From RGIG8767 sp964386235 (GTDB lineage: Bacteria > Bacillota > Clostridia > Lachnospirales > Lachnospiraceae), in contig CAYLSH010000074.1 of assembly GCA_964386235.1 (NCBI GenBank), positions 1 to 9,850 of the forward strand: a DNA stretch of 9,850 bases. Direction: 5' to 3'. Under the pieces are notes generated by a model. That model saw only the letters and a program-made list of their open reading frames with translations. It had not been told where the DNA came from and made no database searches. Made by a program: the position numbers and the translations under genes. Numbering within the stretch: the stretch's first letter is position 1; every line of letters starts with the position of its first letter. Of this stretch, positions 6,892 through 9,850 are shown one piece after another.

Positions 6892-7681
6892 GGATATGGG
6901 CGTGGGCGGTGCAGCGCTTGCAACCGTGCTCAGCCAGCTGCTCAGCTTTGTAATGCTTTGTATCGGAACGAGAAAGGGCGGCAACATACGTATTCATATC
7001 CGCAATTTTAAACCCACACCTGCCGCCGTTTATGAGATCATACGCGGGGGCTTTCCTTCCCTGTGCAGACAGGGACTTGCCAGTGTATCCGGCATTTTTC
7101 TCAATCATATGGCGGGCGGTTACGGCGGTATATATGGGGATGCGGCGATCGCAGCCATGTCCATTGTCACAAGGGTGACGATGTTTGCCAATTCCGCCCT
7201 GATCGGTTTCGGACAGGGATTTCAGCCGGTATGTGCCATGAATTATGGCGCCGGTAAATACGACAGAGTGCGGGAGGGCTTCCTCTTTTGCGTAAAATAT
7301 GCTTTTGTCTTTTTGATTGTGACTGCCGTGGCGGGTATTGCTTTGGCAGAACCCCTGATTATGATTTTCAGAAAAGATGACGCGGATGTCATAAGAATCG
7401 GAACGCTGGCACTCAGAATGCATTGCCTTGCTTTTCCGCTCAGTGCATGGATTGTCATATGCAATATGATGCTCCAGTCCATCGGAAGAGCCATGAAGGC
7501 ATCCGTTGTGGCGGCGGCAAGACAGGGACTTTTCTTTATTCCCCTTATTTTTATCCTGCCGTATTTCTTTGGACTATTTGGTGTACAGGTCTGCCAGATG
7601 GTATCGGACATCTGTTCCTTTGCACTGGCGCTCCCGATCGGTCTGAGCGAACTGAAGCGGTTAAAAAGTGAAAAAGAATAA
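6197..7681 (+). CDS. In-frame fusion: ferredoxin/hydrogenase-like N-terminus joined to MATE C-terminal half
   Basis: A 494-aa hybrid reading frame. Residues 1-233 equal the first 233 residues of the sensor at 7797: two ferredoxin motifs (C13, C16, C19, C23 and C48, C51, C54, C58), the L1-like QPCP at 142-145 and the L2-like PCIAKK at 191-196. Residues 234-494 equal MATE residues 199-459, about the last six to seven membrane helices. The join is at Asp233 (GPSAKD then MGVGGAALAT), where the GGAT shared by both genes keeps the frame. It has the full promoter and an AAAGGAG ribosome binding site (6181-6187) 9 nt before ATG 6197. The hydrogenase part lacks the L3 motif, and the MATE part lacks the N-terminal lobe, so neither activity is expected. 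It is probably a duplication by-product, not a selected gene, and could be an assembly artefact. Confidence 0.7.
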   Translation: MAQNGLVLTNENCVGCNKCISVCSCVGATVAHRTEDGGNIIQVDGNKCVACGACFDACEHNAREYVDDTEVFFEDLKKGERISLLLDPAFLANYPKEYASVLGGLKQMGVNRILSISFGADITTWAYLNYVQKNNFMGGISQPCPAVVGYIERYIPKLIPKLFPVQSPMMCGAIYARKHMGITDKLAFISPCIAKKMEMESERGKGLVSYNVTFDHLMEYVRTHNIKGPSAKDMGVGGAALATVLSQLLSFVMLCIGTRKGGNIRIHIRNFKPTPAAVYEIIRGGFPSLCRQGLASVSGIFLNHMAGGYGGIYGDAAIAAMSIVTRVTMFANSALIGFGQGFQPVCAMNYGAGKYDRVREGFLFCVKYAFVFLIVTAVAGIALAEPLIMIFRKDDADVIRIGTLALRMHCLAFPLSAWIVICNMMLQSIGRAMKASVVAAARQGLFFIPLIFILPYFFGLFGVQVCQMVSDICSFALALPIGLSELKRLKSEKE

Positions 7682-8491
7682 AAAAATGTATAAAATCTAC
7701 AAAAAATACCCCCAAAAGGTGGAAATACTGGTAAAAACTATGTATAATTATAAGGCGGTAAAAGAAAAGTAACAAAATACAAAGGAGATATTGAGAATGG
7801 CACAGAATGGATTAGTCCTGACCAATGAGAATTGTGTTGGGTGCAACAAATGTATCAGTGTCTGTAGTTGTGTGGGTGCGACTGTAGCACATCGGACGGA
7901 GGATGGCGGTAACATTATCCAGGTGGATGGCAATAAATGCGTTGCCTGCGGTGCCTGCTTTGATGCCTGCGAACACAATGCAAGGGAGTATGTCGATGAC
8001 ACGGAGGTGTTTTTTGAAGATCTGAAAAAAGGAGAGCGTATTTCCCTTCTTCTGGATCCGGCATTTTTGGCCAATTATCCCAAGGAATATGCAAGTGTCC
8101 TCGGCGGATTAAAACAGATGGGCGTAAACCGGATCCTCAGTATTTCGTTTGGTGCGGATATTACCACATGGGCTTATCTGAATTATGTACAGAAAAATAA
8201 TTTTATGGGCGGTATTTCCCAGCCCTGTCCCGCAGTGGTTGGTTATATAGAGAGATACATACCAAAGCTGATTCCCAAGTTGTTCCCGGTACAGAGTCCC
8301 ATGATGTGCGGCGCGATCTATGCACGCAAGCACATGGGTATCACGGATAAACTTGCTTTTATCAGTCCCTGTATCGCCAAGAAAATGGAAATGGAGTCCG
8401 AAAGAGGAAAGGGACTGGTTTCTTACAATGTAACCTTTGATCATCTGATGGAATATGTCAGAACACACAATATCAAGGGACCATCCGCTAA
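6892..8491 (+). repeat. 1,600-bp tandem duplication, copy 2
   Basis: Direct repeat of 5292-6891, with shared sequence to 8495. The internal junction at 6892-6895 is GGAT: hydrogenase-like sequence (CCATCCGCTAA) lies to its left and MATE sequence (ATGGGCGTGG) to its right. At the right end, 8495/8496, the sensor gene continues normally (GAGATCGAG). Confidence 0.93.
7720..7748 (+). promoter_or_regulatory. Sigma-A-type promoter (copy 2) in front of the intact sensor gene
   Basis: Identical to 6120-6148: TGGAAA (7720-7725), 17-bp spacer, TATAAT (7743-7748). The predicted start is near 7755. An AAAGGAG ribosome binding site at 7781-7787 lies 9 nt before ATG 7797. Confidence 0.55.
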
Positions 8492-9740
8492 GGATGAGAT
8501 CGAGTACGGTCTCGGATCCGTTTATCCGACACCGGGCGGTCTGAAAGAAAATGTATTCTGGTTTCTGGGTGAGGATGCATTGGTACGCCAGATGGAAGGC
8601 GAGAAACATATGTATCATTACTTAGAAGACAATAAGGACAATATTGCCGGGGGCAAATACCCCTATCTGTTTGTGGATGCGCTGAACTGCTCTGCCGGCT
8701 GTCTGTACGGTACCGCAGTGGAACCGGAAAAGTCAAAGACGGAAGACGCCATGATCGAGATGATGAAGATCCGCGAAAGCAGCAAAAACAACAGATCCAA
8801 TGCCTGGTCACGCAAACTTACGCCGAAACAGCGTCTGAAAAAACTAAACAAACAGTTTGCCAAACTGAATCTGGAAGATTATCTCTGCTCTTACACGGAT
8901 CGCTCCGCAGGTTGTGCTTATGATACACCAAGCGAGGCACAGTTAGAAGAGATCTATCGTTCCATGGGAAAGAATACCAAAGAATCCAGATGCATCAACT
9001 GCTCCTGCTGCGGATACGACACCTGCCATGATATGGCGGTTGCGATTCACAATGGCTTTAACCACAAGGATAACTGCATCCATTACCTGAAGGATACAGT
9101 GGAGATAGAGAAACAGCATGCATTAAGCCTTGCCGATCAGGTACAGGAAGAACGCAATGCAATAGAAAGTCAGAGAGAGAAGATCGTACATACGGTTGCT
9201 GATATCAACGAAGAGTTCCAGGTTATTTACAAATCCGTTGTGGATATGTCAGAAGGCAACAACAACAGTGCCGGCGAGTGCACGGATATCTCCGGCAGAA
9301 TGTCCGATATCCGTCTGTTCTGCGAACAGTTAGATGAGGCCTTAAAACAGATCAACGAATACATCAAGGAACTGGCAGAGAATAATGTCGAAGTCGTATC
9401 CATTGCTTCCCAGACCAATCTTCTTGCACTGAATGCTTCGATCGAAGCGGCAAGAGCCGGTGAAGCCGGAAGAGGATTTGCCGTTGTGGCTGATGAGATC
9501 AACCAGTTAGCGTCCAGTTCGCGTGAGACCGCATCCAAGAGTGGCGAGACACAGGAAAAGATTGTGACGGCGATCGCCGGGATTATGGAAGATACGAACA
9601 AACTCTTAGATACCATATCCGAAGTCAATGTAAGAACTGAGAATCTGGCTGCCGTAACGGAAGAGATTGCGGCAAGTGCCGACATGATCCTTGCTTCTTC
9701 CAACAATGTAAAAGAAAGTTTGGGCGAATTTTCAAGATAA
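7797..9740 (+). CDS. Soluble [FeFe]-hydrogenase-like redox sensor fused to a chemotaxis (MCP) signalling domain
   Basis: A 647-aa cytoplasmic protein with no membrane segment. Domains in order: a 2x[4Fe-4S] ferredoxin (C13/16/19/23 and C48/51/54/58); a hydrogenase large-subunit-like domain (about 75-310) with L1-like SQPCP (141-145), L2-like PCIAKKME (191-198) and L3-like NCSAGC (297-302); a PF04060-type Fe-S domain (C399, C402, C405, C410, then C427); and, after a coiled-coil linker (about 433-530), an MCP signalling hairpin with a well-conserved tip (535-572, including NLLALNASIEAARAGEAGRG). Catalytic enzymes have TSCCP at L1; here the first Cys (proton transfer) is Pro143 while the ligand Cys144 remains, as in non-catalytic sensory hydrogenases. 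I infer that it senses H2 or redox state and signals through CheA/CheW. ATG 7797 is preferred over TTG 7791 by ribosome-binding spacing. Codons 1-233 lie in duplication copy 2. Confidence 0.88.
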   Translation: MAQNGLVLTNENCVGCNKCISVCSCVGATVAHRTEDGGNIIQVDGNKCVACGACFDACEHNAREYVDDTEVFFEDLKKGERISLLLDPAFLANYPKEYASVLGGLKQMGVNRILSISFGADITTWAYLNYVQKNNFMGGISQPCPAVVGYIERYIPKLIPKLFPVQSPMMCGAIYARKHMGITDKLAFISPCIAKKMEMESERGKGLVSYNVTFDHLMEYVRTHNIKGPSAKDEIEYGLGSVYPTPGGLKENVFWFLGEDALVRQMEGEKHMYHYLEDNKDNIAGGKYPYLFVDALNCSAGCLYGTAVEPEKSKTEDAMIEMMKIRESSKNNRSNAWSRKLTPKQRLKKLNKQFAKLNLEDYLCSYTDRSAGCAYDTPSEAQLEEIYRSMGKNTKESRCINCSCCGYDTCHDMAVAIHNGFNHKDNCIHYLKDTVEIEKQHALSLADQVQEERNAIESQREKIVHTVADINEEFQVIYKSVVDMSEGNNNSAGECTDISGRMSDIRLFCEQLDEALKQINEYIKELAENNVEVVSIASQTNLLALNASIEAARAGEAGRGFAVVADEINQLASSSRETASKSGETQEKIVTAIAGIMEDTNKLLDTISEVNVRTENLAAVTEEIAASADMILASSNNVKESLGEFSR

Positions 9741-9762
9741 AGTTCCGGAGGAATTTTCGGAC

Positions 9763-9796
9763 AAAAAAACAGCGGCTTTGTGGCCGCTGTTTTTTT
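9763..9796 (+). terminator. Strong intrinsic terminator after the sensor gene
   Basis: CAGCGGC (9770-9776) pairs with GCCGCTG (9783-9789) around a TTTGTG loop. The stem is extended by a 7-A run on the left (9763-9769) and a 7-T run on the right (9790-9796), so it could act in both directions. It starts 22 bp after the stop codon. Confidence 0.92.
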
Positions 9797-9837
9797 GCAA
9801 TAGGAAATTTCTTTGAAATTACCTATTGCACAAAAAA
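9797..9837. repeat. Palindromic intergenic repeat element
   Basis: GCAATAGGAAATTTC (9797-9811) and GAAATTACCTATTGC (9815-9829) form an inverted repeat with 14 of 15 pairs and a TTT loop; the right arm continues with ACAAAAAA to 9837. Bases 9815-9837 recur exactly, inverted, at 2740-2762. The element directly abuts the terminator's T run, and the window ends 13 bp beyond it, so its full extent is unknown. It could be a small miniature transposable element or a palindromic intergenic repeat. Confidence 0.65.
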
Positions 9838-9850
9838 CACTCCGTGAGGA

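Noticed and set aside
6509..7423. 304-aa open frame on the minus strand across the duplication junction
   Set aside because: It is antisense to the fusion gene, has low-complexity His/Arg/Ser-rich composition typical of a shadow frame, and its two halves are the shadows of the MATE and sensor genes.
5292..8495. Duplication as a transposon or insertion sequence
   Set aside because: The repeated block contains only pieces of the MATE and sensor genes, has no terminal inverted repeats and no transposase, and is bounded only by a 4-bp microhomology.

Overview
The window looks like chromosome from an anaerobic, low-to-moderate-GC member of the Clostridia, most likely a Lachnospiraceae-type Firmicute. 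This is inferred from the gene families (AGCS symporter, CPBP protease, MATE exporter, a ferredoxin/[FeFe]-hydrogenase-like/chemotaxis fusion, an HPr-like protein), strong AAGGAGG-type ribosome binding sites, and sigma-A-type promoters. I cannot name the species. Every supported gene lies on the + strand. I found no rRNA, tRNA, CRISPR array, transposase or phage gene.

Layout. Positions 3-705 hold the C-terminal end of an unidentified gene overlapping a CPBP-family membrane protease. This is followed at once by an AGCS sodium:amino-acid symporter (709-2094). A 308-bp intergenic region (2095-2402) carries two or three promoter-like elements, a palindromic operator between a -35 and a -10, and a cre-like palindrome. 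These lie upstream of a 75-aa HPr-like protein (2403-2630) that keeps the regulatory serine region but lacks the catalytic histidine region; an intrinsic terminator follows. Then come a P-loop nucleotide-kinase-like protein (2841-3377), a membrane-anchored extracytoplasmic protein of unknown function (3506-4675) and an intact MATE exporter (4702-6081).

The most striking feature is a 1,600-bp direct tandem duplication, identical as far as I can see by eye (5292-6891 and 6892-8491). It covers the C-terminal 57% of the MATE gene, the intergenic promoter, and the N-terminal 36% of the downstream hydrogenase-like sensor gene. Both parent genes survive intact at the outer edges (4702-6081 and 7797-9740). 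At the internal junction an extra in-frame fusion gene is created (6197-7681): two ferredoxin clusters and half of a hydrogenase-like domain joined to the last half of a MATE transporter. The junction has 4 bp of microhomology (GGAT). It is either a very recent duplication or an assembly artefact.

The intact downstream gene (7797-9740) encodes a soluble 647-aa protein: 2x[4Fe-4S] ferredoxin, H-cluster-like domain, PF04060-type Fe-S domain, then a methyl-accepting chemotaxis signalling domain. It is best read as a cytoplasmic redox or H2 sensor feeding the chemotaxis pathway. It is followed by a strong terminator and then by a palindromic intergenic repeat; one arm of that repeat recurs exactly, in inverted orientation, at 2740-2762.
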